Below, one piece after another: positions 9,663-18,065 of a DNA stretch of 64,000 bases. The stretch is from Mesobacterium_A sp034670065. GTDB lineage: Bacteria > Pseudomonadota > Alphaproteobacteria > Rhodobacterales > Rhodobacteraceae. Position 1 is the first letter of the stretch. Each line of letters starts with the position of its first letter. The DNA is taken from NCBI GenBank assembly GCA_034670065.1, contig JAXMOG010000002.1:310001-374000 (forward strand), read 5' to 3'. The notes beneath the pieces were generated by a model. The model had not been told where the DNA came from. It saw only the letters and a list, made by a program, of their open reading frames with translations, and did no database searches. A program made the position numbers and the translations under genes.

Positions 9663-11171
9663 TCAATCTTCGAGAAATGGCTTTTCTTTCAGCGCCAAAC
9701 TGATCAGGCAAGCCAGCAATGCTGCGGCAGCGGCAATCCAGTAGACCGGGTGCAACGCGGCGCTGACCCCCTCGACGATGGACAGTTGTTGTTCTGGTGG
9801 CAAGCCAGCCACCATCTCGGCATTCAAGCTACGGAAATTTGCAAACGTTTCGGCTGGTACGGTCTCGACCAAGCGACGTTGAAGCCCGGCGTTAAAAATG
9901 GCACCAAACGCGGCTGTCCCGATAGAACCGCCAATCAACCGAAACATATTCACACTTGCCGTGGCTACACCTGTCATGCTTTTGGGAACGGCGTTTTGGG
10001 TGGCGGATACTCCGACCGCGAAAACCGGACCTAGCCCTATGCCGACACATGCCAGTGACGCAGCAATTGCCCACAATGGGCTGTCTGCGGTTAAGGTTGA
10101 TAGAGAATACAAGGCGCAGGCCATGATTGCTGTCGAAATTGTTGGCAACATTTTGTAATGGCCGGTGCGGCTCATCCATTGACCAGCCGCGATCGAAGAC
10201 AGGATCAGCCCCAGCATCATTGGAATCAAGAATAGCCCGGATGTTGTGGGTGAGGCGCCTTTTACGATTTGCAGGAACATTGGGATAAGAGCGATTGTCC
10301 CGAACATCCCCATGCCGATCAATATTCCGACAGAGTTCATGACCAGAAAGACGTTGTTGCGAAACATGCTCAGCGGCAAGATTGGTTCTGAAGCTTTGTT
10401 TTCTGCCCATGCCATTCCCAACATGGACACGATCAATATCATCGCCAGGGTCAAAATCGTTGGGCTGGTCCATGCGAAACTGGAGCCGCCAAGGTTAGAG
10501 ATCAGCACTGCGCTGGACAGGATAGCGGTCAGAAACGCAGCGCCTGCATAGTCTAGTTTGACAGGGTCCCTGTGGGCGCGCCGTGGCAAGGCTGCACCGA
10601 TGACGATGGCTGCCAGTACGCCGACTGGTAGGTTTACAAAGAAAATCCAGTGCCAACCGACCTTTTCGACTATGAAGCCGCCCAACAGCGGGCCAATGAC
10701 TGCAGAAATACCAAATGCTCCGCCAAGAACGCCTTGCGCTTTGCTGCGGTCCCGAGGTGGCAAAAGATCAGCCACCACAGCCATAGACGTAACAATCAAA
10801 GCACCCGCTCCGGCCCCTTGCAGGGCCCGACCGGCGATCATTGTTGGCATAGACAAAGAAATCCCGCACAGGATTGCGCCCAAAGAAAAGATGACAAGCC
10901 CACCCTGCAAGACGTTCTTTCGTCCATACAGATCACCCAATTTGCCCGCGATAGGCGCGCTGACGGTCGATGCCAGAAGGTATGCTGTGATTACCCAAGT
11001 GATCAGTTCCATGCCCTGTAAATCGGCAACCATTACGGGCATGGCGGTCGAAACAATTGTCTGCCCCATAGAGGCAAAAAACAAAGTGATGCCGATGGCG
11101 ATGAAGGAAAGCCGTAATTTGGTAGGATCTGCCTGGATCAATACAGGTGCAGATGTGGTGTGCGAGGTCAT
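9663..11171 (-). CDS. DHA2 family MFS multidrug efflux transporter
   Basis: A 502-residue transporter of the 14-TM drug:H+ antiporter-2 family (EmrB/QacA type). Motif A appears as GKLGDLYGRKNV, and the TM5 antiporter motif C as GPLLGGFIVE. The ATG at 11171 (MTSHTTSA) is the start; the frame stays open far upstream but there overlaps the opposing regulator gene. It is divergent from a MarR regulator, the usual arrangement for a regulator controlling its own efflux pump. A palindrome in the intergenic region could be the operator. The drug or substrate is not predictable. Confidence 0.88.
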   Translation of the reverse strand: MTSHTTSAPVLIQADPTKLRLSFIAIGITLFFASMGQTIVSTAMPVMVADLQGMELITWVITAYLLASTVSAPIAGKLGDLYGRKNVLQGGLVIFSLGAILCGISLSMPTMIAGRALQGAGAGALIVTSMAVVADLLPPRDRSKAQGVLGGAFGISAVIGPLLGGFIVEKVGWHWIFFVNLPVGVLAAIVIGAALPRRAHRDPVKLDYAGAAFLTAILSSAVLISNLGGSSFAWTSPTILTLAMILIVSMLGMAWAENKASEPILPLSMFRNNVFLVMNSVGILIGMGMFGTIALIPMFLQIVKGASPTTSGLFLIPMMLGLILSSIAAGQWMSRTGHYKMLPTISTAIMACALYSLSTLTADSPLWAIAASLACVGIGLGPVFAVGVSATQNAVPKSMTGVATASVNMFRLIGGSIGTAAFGAIFNAGLQRRLVETVPAETFANFRSLNAEMVAGLPPEQQLSIVEGVSAALHPVYWIAAAAALLACLISLALKEKPFLED

Positions 11172-11270
11172 TAAATGCTCCTGAAATCGCCTTGCGCTTG
11201 TTTGCATGGCTGGCTTCATAGAAAAACTTGGGACACATTGTTCTTGGGTAGATATGTGTGCCATAAGCAA

Positions 11271-11291
11271 TTGCGTGTCAATAGCACGCAA
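11271..11291. promoter_or_regulatory. Candidate MarR operator between efflux pump and regulator
   Basis: A perfect inverted repeat, TTGCGTG - 7 nt - CACGCAA, lies in the 136-bp gap between the divergent MFS and MarR genes, just upstream of the MarR start. Position and symmetry suit autoregulation plus control of the pump. The 7-nt spacer is rather long for MarR proteins, so binding is inferred. Confidence 0.5.
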
Positions 11292-11307
11292 ATTTCCTGG
11301 AGAGACT

Positions 11308-11919
11308 GTGCCAAAAAATGACAAACATCTGAAAGCCAGACTGGCGCGTGCCGGTATCGATGAAGACGTCACAAACGCGGCCATCGAAATTGATGCGGTA
11401 TTGCAAAGATGGCGGCGCCAGATTTTCAAACGAGAATTGGGCACCAACGCGTTGCGAGAACTTGGTATGTCCATTGATCTGGCGCAGCTTGATGTTCTGA
11501 TGGCTGTGCATGGCCCGCGGGTCGAGTTTGACGGCAATGCCAAGACCGAAGTCATGGTAACAACCGTGGGCGAGCGGCTGAACATTGACAGGTCCCGCGC
11601 AAGTCGGTTGACCAGCGATCTGATCACACAAGGATTCTTGCGTCGCGCGGTCAGCCAATCTGATGCCCGTCGAGCTATTCTGGAGCTGACGGACAAGGGA
11701 ACTCAGGTCGTTCGCGCGGTGCGCTCATATAAGTTTTTGATCCTCGGACAGTTTCTGAAAGGCTGGACAGAAGAAGAGATCGAAACATTCGTGCCGCTTC
11801 TGGCCCGGTTCAGCACTTGGTACGATGGTGCCAACAGCCCGTCTGGAGAAGTAGAAGAAGAAGTGGCGGCACTTCGGCAAATGCTATTGGACAATGAAAA
11901 AAGCCATAGGGAAAAATAA
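11308..11919 (+). CDS. MarR family transcriptional regulator
   Basis: A 203-residue winged-helix regulator. The recognition region reads LNIDRSRASRLTSDLITQGFLRR, and the wing QSDARRAILELTDKG is the MarR signature DxR. The GTG start at 11308 is chosen for its GGAGAG just upstream; an ATG at 11254 would add 18 poorly conserved residues and run through the palindrome. It is divergent from a DHA2 efflux pump and probably represses it until a ligand binds. The C-terminus is longer and more acidic than in typical 140-160-residue MarR proteins. Confidence 0.85.
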   Translation: MPKNDKHLKARLARAGIDEDVTNAAIEIDAVLQRWRRQIFKRELGTNALRELGMSIDLAQLDVLMAVHGPRVEFDGNAKTEVMVTTVGERLNIDRSRASRLTSDLITQGFLRRAVSQSDARRAILELTDKGTQVVRAVRSYKFLILGQFLKGWTEEEIETFVPLLARFSTWYDGANSPSGEVEEEVAALRQMLLDNEKSHREK

Positions 11920-12005
11920 TCAAAAAACATGTGATTGGTACCGTTGCGCCCATCGCTGGTCTGTCGCATTATTGCGCCAATATTTTTATTGAGGGAGAAT
12001 TGCCC

Positions 12006-13136
12006 ATGAGAACGCGCGCCGCAGTGGCTGTTGAAGCCGGTAAACCGTTGGAAATCATGGAAGTGAACCTGGAAGGCCCGAAGGCCGGCGAGGTTTTGGT
12101 AGAAGTGAAGGCCACCGGGATTTGTCACACTGACGAGTTTACCTTGTCCGGTGCGGACCCTGAGGGGTTGTTTCCATCGATTCTGGGCCACGAAGGCGCG
12201 GGCGTCGTTCTGGAAGTTGGCGAAGGCGTAACCACGCTGAAACCCGGCGATCACGTTATCCCACTTTACACACCAGAGTGCCGCGAATGCCCATCTTGCC
12301 TGTCGGGCAAGACCAATCTGTGTACTGCAATCCGCAATACCCAAGGGCAGGGCCTGATGCCCGACGGAACGACACGGTTTTCGATGCTCGATGGCACGCC
12401 GATTTTTCATTACATGGGCTGTTCGACCTTCGCCAACCACACCGTAATGCCCGAAATCGCGCTGGCCAAAGTGCGTGAGGACGCACCGTTCGACAAGATC
12501 TGTTACATCGGCTGCGGCGTAACCACCGGCATCGGTGCGGTGATCAACACCGCCGGGGTCGAGATTGGCTCCACCGCTGCTGTGTTTGGTCTGGGTGGCA
12601 TCGGCTTGAACGTCATTCAGGGCCTGCGCATGGCAGGGGCCGATATGATCATCGGCGTTGACCTGAACGACGACAAAGCCGAAATGGCCAAGAAGTTCGG
12701 CATGACCCACTTTGTGAACCCGTCAAAAATTGACGGTACCGTGGTCGAGGAATTGGTCAATCTGACCAAAACCGAGAAAGACCAAATCGGTGGTGTGGAT
12801 TATACCTTTGACGCCACCGGCAACGTGCAGGTGATGCGTGACGCATTGGAAGCATCGCACCGCGGTTGGGGTGTGTCAGTTGTGATTGGTGTGGCACCCG
12901 CCGGGGCCGAGATTTCGACCCGCCCATTCCAACTGGTGACAGGCCGTGTCTGGAAAGGCACCGCATTTGGCGGCGCAAAAGGTCGTACAGACGTGCCCAA
13001 GTTTGTGGACTGGTACATGGACGGTAAAATCGAGATCGACCCAATGATCACGCACACCATGTCTTTGGATGAAATCAACAAAGCGTTCGATTTGATGCAC
13101 GCAGGTGAATCCATCCGTTCGGTTGTTGTTTACTAA
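12006..13136 (+). CDS. S-(hydroxymethyl)glutathione dehydrogenase (class III ADH)
   Basis: A 376-residue zinc alcohol dehydrogenase that oxidises S-hydroxymethylglutathione, formed from formaldehyde and glutathione, with NAD+. It can also reduce S-nitrosoglutathione. Catalytic zinc ligands are in GICHTDE, GHEGAG and GCGVTTG. The structural zinc uses the Cys-rich loop CRECPSCLSGKTNLC, and GLGGIGL binds the nucleotide. The ATG at 12006 has a GGGAG Shine-Dalgarno and matches the family start. No S-formylglutathione hydrolase gene is adjacent. The enzyme could handle formaldehyde if the PQQ dehydrogenase at 50302 acts on methanol. Confidence 0.95.
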   Translation: MRTRAAVAVEAGKPLEIMEVNLEGPKAGEVLVEVKATGICHTDEFTLSGADPEGLFPSILGHEGAGVVLEVGEGVTTLKPGDHVIPLYTPECRECPSCLSGKTNLCTAIRNTQGQGLMPDGTTRFSMLDGTPIFHYMGCSTFANHTVMPEIALAKVREDAPFDKICYIGCGVTTGIGAVINTAGVEIGSTAAVFGLGGIGLNVIQGLRMAGADMIIGVDLNDDKAEMAKKFGMTHFVNPSKIDGTVVEELVNLTKTEKDQIGGVDYTFDATGNVQVMRDALEASHRGWGVSVVIGVAPAGAEISTRPFQLVTGRVWKGTAFGGAKGRTDVPKFVDWYMDGKIEIDPMITHTMSLDEINKAFDLMHAGESIRSVVVY

Positions 13137-13163
13137 TCAGGTCACTTAGTTGGCTAGTTTTGG

Positions 13164-13198
13164 GACCGGCAGGGGTAATACCTTGCCGGTCTCTTTCA
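13164..13198 (+). terminator. Stem-loop terminator after formaldehyde dehydrogenase
   Basis: Arms GACCGGCAGGG and CCTTGCCGGTC (11 bp with one G-U pair) surround a 6-nt loop and are followed by a pyrimidine-rich tail (TCTTTC). It lies 27 bp past the stop codon. Confidence 0.7.
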
Positions 13199-13217
13199 TT
13201 TCTTTCACATAGAGACC

Positions 13218-14009
13218 ATGAGCACAGATACCCCAAAGCAGGGCAAAATTCGCGCCCGATTGGTAGAGCTTTACGAGCACGATACGGATACGGCGCATCG
13301 TTTTCGCTATGCTTTGTTGGCGTTCGACCTTTTCACAATCTTGTTTGTGATTGCCACATCATTTGGAAATCACGGCACAGTTGTTGAGACCATCGATACG
13401 ATCTTTGGTGTGATCTTGCTGACCGAATTCGGGGCGCGTCTTTATATTTCTGACCATCGTTGGCGGTTTCTGGTCCAGCCCTTCACAGTGGCAGACATTA
13501 TTTCTATCCTGTCGTTCTTGGCGCCATTGGCCGGAGAGGGGCTGGGCTTTTTGCGGGTCATGCGCACGCTGCGCCTTCTGCACACCTATCAACTGATGAA
13601 CCGGTTGCGCGTAGATTTTCCGTTTTTCCGGCGCAACGAAGATGTTGTGGTGGCCGCCTTGAATATGGGCGTGTTCCTGTTTGTAATGACCGGGCTGATC
13701 TACGCCACTCAACACGGTAGCAATCCACAGATCCGCAACTACGCCGATGCGCTGTATTTCACGGTGACCACGCTGACGACAACAGGGTTTGGCGACATCA
13801 CCCTGACAGGAACTTTGGGGCGGATGATGTCCGTTCTGGTGATGATCTTTGGTGTGACCTTGTTCTTGCGTTTGGCGCAAGTCATGTTCAGGCCGCGCAA
13901 GGTGCGACAGCCATGTCGGACATGCGGCCTTGTTTTGCATGATGCTGACGCTGTGCATTGCAAGCATTGCGGCGCGATTGTGCATATCGAAACAGAAGGG
14001 TTGGAGTGA
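13218..14009 (+). CDS. Voltage-gated potassium channel-like ion transporter with zinc ribbon
   Basis: A 263-residue six-TM channel subunit. The S4-like helix has spaced arginines (LRVMRTLRLLHTY, near residue 115). The selectivity filter is TTTGFGD, a variant of TVGYGD, near residue 192. After S6 the protein ends in two Cys-x-x-Cys pairs (CRTC and CKHC), so a small zinc ribbon sits in the cytoplasm where other channels carry an RCK or cyclic-nucleotide domain. It probably forms tetramers in the inner membrane. The ATG of the next gene overlaps its stop. Confidence 0.85.
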   Translation: MSTDTPKQGKIRARLVELYEHDTDTAHRFRYALLAFDLFTILFVIATSFGNHGTVVETIDTIFGVILLTEFGARLYISDHRWRFLVQPFTVADIISILSFLAPLAGEGLGFLRVMRTLRLLHTYQLMNRLRVDFPFFRRNEDVVVAALNMGVFLFVMTGLIYATQHGSNPQIRNYADALYFTVTTLTTTGFGDITLTGTLGRMMSVLVMIFGVTLFLRLAQVMFRPRKVRQPCRTCGLVLHDADAVHCKHCGAIVHIETEGLE

Positions 14010-14503
14010 TGGCGGACCTAACAATGCGATCAGCGGTGCGCGGCCAGGACGAAGATTTGGTCTGGAGCATTCTGAAACCGGCTGTTGAAGCCGGGGATAC
14101 GTTTTGCGCAGAGCCGGAAGGCGGCAAAGCCGGTGGTCTGGCTTATTTTTGGCCCGACACCGCGCAGGTCTATCTTGCCGAAGAAAATGGCACAGCGCTG
14201 GGTGTCGGTTACCTGAAACCAAACCAAACGGGCAATGGCGGGCATGTTTGTAATGCCGGATATTGCACGCATACAAATGCGCGGGGCAAAGGCGTTGCGC
14301 GGGCATTGTTGGCCCATTCCATGGACTTGGCGCGAACAGCTGGATTTCGGGCGATGCAGTACAACTTTGTTGTCTCTACAAACACCCGTGCCATTACGAC
14401 TTGGGAAAAGGCGGGATTTGAGGTTGTTGGGCGCTTGCCCGGTGCGTTCAACCACCCAGAGCAGGGATTTGTAGACGCGTTGGTGATGTATAAAACGCTG
14501 TGA
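14009..14503 (+). CDS. GNAT family N-acetyltransferase
   Basis: A 164-residue GNAT-fold acyltransferase. The acetyl-CoA pyrophosphate loop appears as NARGKGVARALL near residue 94, followed by the usual beta strand and NTRAITTWEKAGFEVVG. The start at 14009 overlaps the stop of the ion-channel gene (TGATG), suggesting translational coupling. The substrate is unknown. The two genes are unlikely to share a pathway, although co-expression is plausible. Confidence 0.85.
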   Translation: MADLTMRSAVRGQDEDLVWSILKPAVEAGDTFCAEPEGGKAGGLAYFWPDTAQVYLAEENGTALGVGYLKPNQTGNGGHVCNAGYCTHTNARGKGVARALLAHSMDLARTAGFRAMQYNFVVSTNTRAITTWEKAGFEVVGRLPGAFNHPEQGFVDALVMYKTL

Positions 14504-14512
14504 TCAGCGGAT

Positions 14513-15130
14513 TCAGGTGCCGTACCGCGCCAAAAAGGTTGTCACGGCCTCATCAATGTTGCGGGTCATTTCCTCTTCTGTGAAAGACGCAGAGACACCA
14601 AATATGCAACGTGTCCAGATATCGGCCTTGCACAGCTCGGCAAATTGATCGGCGGCCATCTGAAGATCATCAATCTTCAGCTCGCCCCGCTCGATAGCCA
14701 TTTCCAGATAGCCCATAATCACCAAACGAACGATCTTTGGACCGGTTTCGTAAAACTTGCGACCGATTTCAGGAAACCTGTCTGCTTCTGCGGCACAGGT
14801 TCGAAAGAAGCTTTGCCCCATTGGCGATGTTATGAAGGATAGAATGCGCATGCCGGCCTGTCGCAAAACGATCGACGGTGGCTGAGACATGTCTATGGAT
14901 TGAACGGCTTCGTCCGCTTGCGCCTGACACTGGGTTGAACAGACTTCCATAAAAAGCAGGCGCTTGTCGGGAAAATAGCTGTAAAGCGTCGCCTTGGACA
15001 CGCAGGCAGCGCGGGCGATATCATCAACGTTTGCCCCTTCGAAGCCATCGGCCAGAAAGACGTCACGTGCACCGGCGACCACTTGGTCGAACTTTCGTCC
15101 ACGCCGTACTTTCCCTGTCTCTGCGTTCAT
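14513..15130 (-). CDS. TetR/AcrR family regulator
   Basis: A 205-residue TetR-type repressor. The N-terminal HTH reads VDDIARAACVSKATLYSYF and is followed by PDKRLLF, as in the AcrR subgroup. The C-terminal ligand domain is close to TetR_C family folds. The ATG at 15130 has a purine-rich AGAGGG upstream. It is divergent from mbfA with 315 bp between. A palindrome at 15159-15174, 29 bp before its own start, is a likely autoregulatory site. The target besides itself is unclear, since mbfA has its own iron-type box. Confidence 0.85.
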   Translation of the reverse strand: MNAETGKVRRGRKFDQVVAGARDVFLADGFEGANVDDIARAACVSKATLYSYFPDKRLLFMEVCSTQCQAQADEAVQSIDMSQPPSIVLRQAGMRILSFITSPMGQSFFRTCAAEADRFPEIGRKFYETGPKIVRLVIMGYLEMAIERGELKIDDLQMAADQFAELCKADIWTRCIFGVSASFTEEEMTRNIDEAVTTFLARYGT

Positions 15131-15158
15131 CAAACCCTCTTTACATTATGGTCGACTT

Positions 15159-15174
15159 TAAACCGATCAGTTTA
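15159..15174. promoter_or_regulatory. Candidate TetR operator upstream of 15130
   Basis: The 16-bp near-palindrome TAAACCGATCAGTTTA (arms TAAAC/GTTTA around a central GATC, one asymmetric pair) lies 29 bp upstream of the divergent tetR gene. Autoregulation is inferred from position. Confidence 0.4.
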
Positions 15175-15413
15175 GCTGCAACAAGGTGAATGCGAGTATT
15201 CGTAAAGATTCCGTTCTTGGTTTCTGAAAGGTGATCAGTGATCCGGCGGCTTGCAGAGGTCATTCATAGCCACATGATGATCCCGGATGCGGTGGCGCGA
15301 GACGGTGCTGTTTTTAACAGCTCGGGAAGGCATGTGCTGCACCGTTGTGCATCACATGAAATTGCCAATCGAACAGTGCTATTCGCACTTGCAGAAAACC
15401 ACCGCTGCCCTAT

Positions 15414-15430
15414 TTTGGAATCATTCTAAA
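15414..15430 (+). promoter_or_regulatory. Irr-type iron control element (ICE) before mbfA
   Basis: The sequence TTTGGAATCATTCTAAA matches the palindromic ICE/Irr box TTTAGAA-N3-TTCTAAA with one changed base. It ends 15 bp before the mbfA start and overlaps the likely ribosome-binding region. In Bradyrhizobium and Agrobacterium, Irr represses mbfA when iron is low; the same logic is inferred here. Confidence 0.75.
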
Positions 15431-15445
15431 TACAGAGGCGATAAG

Positions 15446-16420
15446 ATGCAGTTCTTCACGCAGCGGCGGCAGTTTTCAGAGTTGAGTGAGCAGGAAATTC
15501 TGGCACTGGCAATTTCGTCAGAAGAGGATGACGCACGCATTTATCGCAGCTACGCCGAGATGTTGCGCACAGACTATCCCGATACGTCCAAAGTTTTTGA
15601 CGGCATGGCGGAAGAAGAAGACACACATCGCCAGGCCTTGATTGATCTGCACACCCAGCGATTTGGCAATGTTATCCCTTTGATCCGCCGTGAGCATGTG
15701 GCGGGGTTTTACGCGCGGCGACCGGTGTGGTTGATGCAAAACCTTGGGCTGGAGCGCATTCGCGAAGAAGCGGCGATGATGGAAAGCGCCGCCGAAAAAT
15801 TCTATCTGCTGGCCGCATCCAAAACGACAGACGCGGATACGCGCAAACTGCTTGGGGATTTGGCGGCGGCAGAGGCAGGGCATCAATCCGCAGCCTCGCA
15901 ACTGGAAGCGAAGCATTTAGGCGGCGACTCGCGGTCAGAGGAAGACGCCACCGCACACCGCCGCTTTGTGTTGACATGGGTTCAGCCGGGCTTGGCAGGT
16001 TTGATGGACGGATCAGTTTCGACCTTGGCGCCAATCTTTGCGACCGCCTTTGCCACACAGGATACTTGGACGACATTTCTGGTTGGCTTGGCCGCATCTG
16101 TAGGCGCAGGGATCTCGATGGGCTTTACCGAAGCCGCCTCGGATGATGGAGAGCTGTCAGGACGCGGGTCTCCGATCAAGCGCGGCTTTGCCTCGGGCAT
16201 CATGACGACGGTTGGCGGGCTGGGACACGCATTGCCTTACTTGATTCCGCATTTCTGGACGGCCACGTCCATTGCATGGGTCATCGTCTTTATCGAATTG
16301 TGGGCAATCGCGTGGATTCAACAGAAATACATGGATACGCCGTTCTGGCGCGCCAGCTTGCAGGTTGTTTTGGGCGGCGCATTGGTCTTGGGGGCGGGTA
16401 TTCTAATCGGCAGTGGCTGA
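15446..16420 (+). CDS. mbfA: Membrane-bound ferritin MbfA (ferritin-VIT1 iron exporter)
   Basis: A 324-residue fusion of two domains. Residues about 1-165 form a rubrerythrin-like ferritin domain with iron-binding Glu/His motifs (SSEEDDARIY, EEEDTHRQAL, ESAAEKFY, AEAGHQSAA). Residues about 170-324 form a VIT1-type transporter with five membrane spans (PGLAGLMDGSVSTLAPIF marks the first). In other alphaproteobacteria MbfA exports iron and protects against H2O2 and iron overload. The ATG at 15446 has GAGG upstream, and an Irr-type box sits directly in front. The 3' end overlaps the convergent MscS gene by 18 bp. Confidence 0.93.
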   Translation: MQFFTQRRQFSELSEQEILALAISSEEDDARIYRSYAEMLRTDYPDTSKVFDGMAEEEDTHRQALIDLHTQRFGNVIPLIRREHVAGFYARRPVWLMQNLGLERIREEAAMMESAAEKFYLLAASKTTDADTRKLLGDLAAAEAGHQSAASQLEAKHLGGDSRSEEDATAHRRFVLTWVQPGLAGLMDGSVSTLAPIFATAFATQDTWTTFLVGLAASVGAGISMGFTEAASDDGELSGRGSPIKRGFASGIMTTVGGLGHALPYLIPHFWTATSIAWVIVFIELWAIAWIQQKYMDTPFWRASLQVVLGGALVLGAGILIGSG

Positions 16421-17788
16421 TGGTGATTGGCCCCGCCCGGTTTCATCCGTCTGCGGTGCAGGATCTGCGCCTAAACCAGCCTTGTTGAGCACGTTAACTT
16501 CCCGCTGTGGGAATGGGATGGAAATGTCATTTTCCTTGAACGCATCCCACAGCGCCAGAAAGACGTTGCCACGAATATTGGTCAGCCCTTTGGTCGGGTC
16601 ATCGATCCAGAACCGCAAAATGTAATCGACGCTGGAATCGCCAAATCCAACGATGTGACAGACAGGCGGGCGATAGCCCTTAAGCACCCGATCTACGCTC
16701 GACGCGGCTTCTACCGCCACTTTGCGCACCAGATGCGGATCGTCGCCATAGGCCGTGCCAAAAAAGATATCCAACCGCACGAATTGGTCAGAGTGAGACC
16801 AGTTAACGACTTGGCCGGTAATCAAATCCTCGTTCGGGATCAGGAATTCTTTGCCGTTCCGTGTAACAACGCTGACGTAGCGCGCGCCCAGAGAGTTAAT
16901 CCATCCAAAGGTTTCACCCAGGCTGATCACGTCACCGGGCTTGATCGACTTGTCGAGCAGAATGATGATGCCGGACACCAAGTTAGAGACGACTTTCTGT
17001 AAGCCAAACCCCAAGCCAACACCAATGGCGCCCGACAGAACTGCCAGGCCCGTCAAATCCACGCCAACCAAACGCAAGCCAAGGAAAAACGCGACCCCAT
17101 ACAGCAGAACCTGCATGAATTTGACCGTCAGGACCTGCATCGATGGGCTGATATCTTCGTTGCTTCGAATGCTGGTCGCTGTTGCGGATGACAAAAAACG
17201 CGCGACAGAAATCAAAACCGCTAAGACCGCAATCGCCTGAACTAAAATCCACAGTGAAAAGCGTGTGTCGCCTACGGAAAAAGCGATTGAATCCAATATG
17301 TTTTGGAATTCTTCGGTTAAGTTCAATATCGCCAGCGTGACCCATGTCCAGGCGCCATATCGAACCACTGAACGCAGGAAGGCATTGTTGATCAAACGCG
17401 TTGTCAGGGTCACGAACAGAAGGGCAGCAGCCAGTGTTCCCATGATCTCCAACAAGTAAGACCGGCTGGGCCACGTCACTTCGCGCATGATCGTGATCGT
17501 GATCCAAATCAGCGAGACGAAAAAGATCATGCGCATGCGTCGGTGTATCAATAACCCTAACCGTATGCGCCATGTGGGCCAGTTTTCCCTTTGGCGTAAC
17601 CATTCGCGAAAGCGGGGTTGGATCGCACGGGCCAAGAGCCAGGCCAACAAGGCAAGCCCCAATGCAATCAGAATTTGGTACAGGCTCCATGGTCGCATCA
17701 GCGATGTCATGAACCAGTTCACCAGCGAGTCATATGTTGCCAAGGTGGTGTCGGCCAATTGTGATGCGGTCAGCTCTGTTGGTTCCAT
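16403..17788 (-). CDS. MscS family mechanosensitive channel
   Basis: A 461-residue inner-membrane channel protein, longer than E. coli MscS (286) through extra N-terminal TM helices. The pore helix and following region read LSGAIGVGLGFGLQKVVSNL, which is typical of the family. The cytoplasmic beta domain follows (GDVISLGETFGWI; RNGKEFLIPNEDLI). Such channels open on membrane tension and release solutes after hypo-osmotic shock. The last residues overlap mbfA on the opposite strand, so convergent transcripts would be complementary there. Confidence 0.9.
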   Translation of the reverse strand: MEPTELTASQLADTTLATYDSLVNWFMTSLMRPWSLYQILIALGLALLAWLLARAIQPRFREWLRQRENWPTWRIRLGLLIHRRMRMIFFVSLIWITITIMREVTWPSRSYLLEIMGTLAAALLFVTLTTRLINNAFLRSVVRYGAWTWVTLAILNLTEEFQNILDSIAFSVGDTRFSLWILVQAIAVLAVLISVARFLSSATATSIRSNEDISPSMQVLTVKFMQVLLYGVAFFLGLRLVGVDLTGLAVLSGAIGVGLGFGLQKVVSNLVSGIIILLDKSIKPGDVISLGETFGWINSLGARYVSVVTRNGKEFLIPNEDLITGQVVNWSHSDQFVRLDIFFGTAYGDDPHLVRKVAVEAASSVDRVLKGYRPPVCHIVGFGDSSVDYILRFWIDDPTKGLTNIRGNVFLALWDAFKENDISIPFPQREVNVLNKAGLGADPAPQTDETGRGQSPSATAD

Positions 17789-17993
17789 GGGACAATCTTA
17801 TTGAGGCACTGCGCTGGGCTGGTGATCACAGTGGCATCATGTTGATCATCGGGCAAGCGCCGGGCCCTGCTTGCGAGACTCAGCAAAGCCCTGTATCAGC
17901 GCGCTATGACTTTGGTAATTAACCTACGCGACCGCACTCGCCTTCGGGAACGGTTCTTCGGTGCCACCCATACGGTGTTGGCCCGACTATGAC

Positions 17994-18053
17994 ATGCCTG
18001 CGGTGCTGACGGCGCCGCCCCTGCTGTTGTTTCAAAACCCCATCCACATATAA
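17994..18053 (+). CDS. Possible leucine-containing leader peptide before leuC
   Basis: A 19-codon frame, MPAVLTAPPLLLFQNPIHI, ends 12 bp before the leuC start codon. It has three consecutive leucine codons. Leader peptides rich in the end-product amino acid are known in front of leu genes. No Shine-Dalgarno and no clear terminator/antiterminator pair are visible, so this is only a candidate. Confidence 0.25.
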   Translation: MPAVLTAPPLLLFQNPIHI

Positions 18054-18065
18054 TGGAGAGGACCC

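Larger units (their letters stand above)
15131..15445. other. 315-bp divergent intergenic region, tetR-mbfA
   Basis: No gene is seen here. It holds a TetR-type palindrome near the left end and an Irr-type box near the right end. Short open frames run through the middle but lack a ribosome-binding site or any recognisable protein. Confidence 0.6.

Noticed and set aside
9663..11696. A longer MFS protein with 175 extra N-terminal residues
   Set aside because: The extension lies antisense to the MarR gene and has no transporter-like sequence; ATG 11171 fits the DHA2 family.
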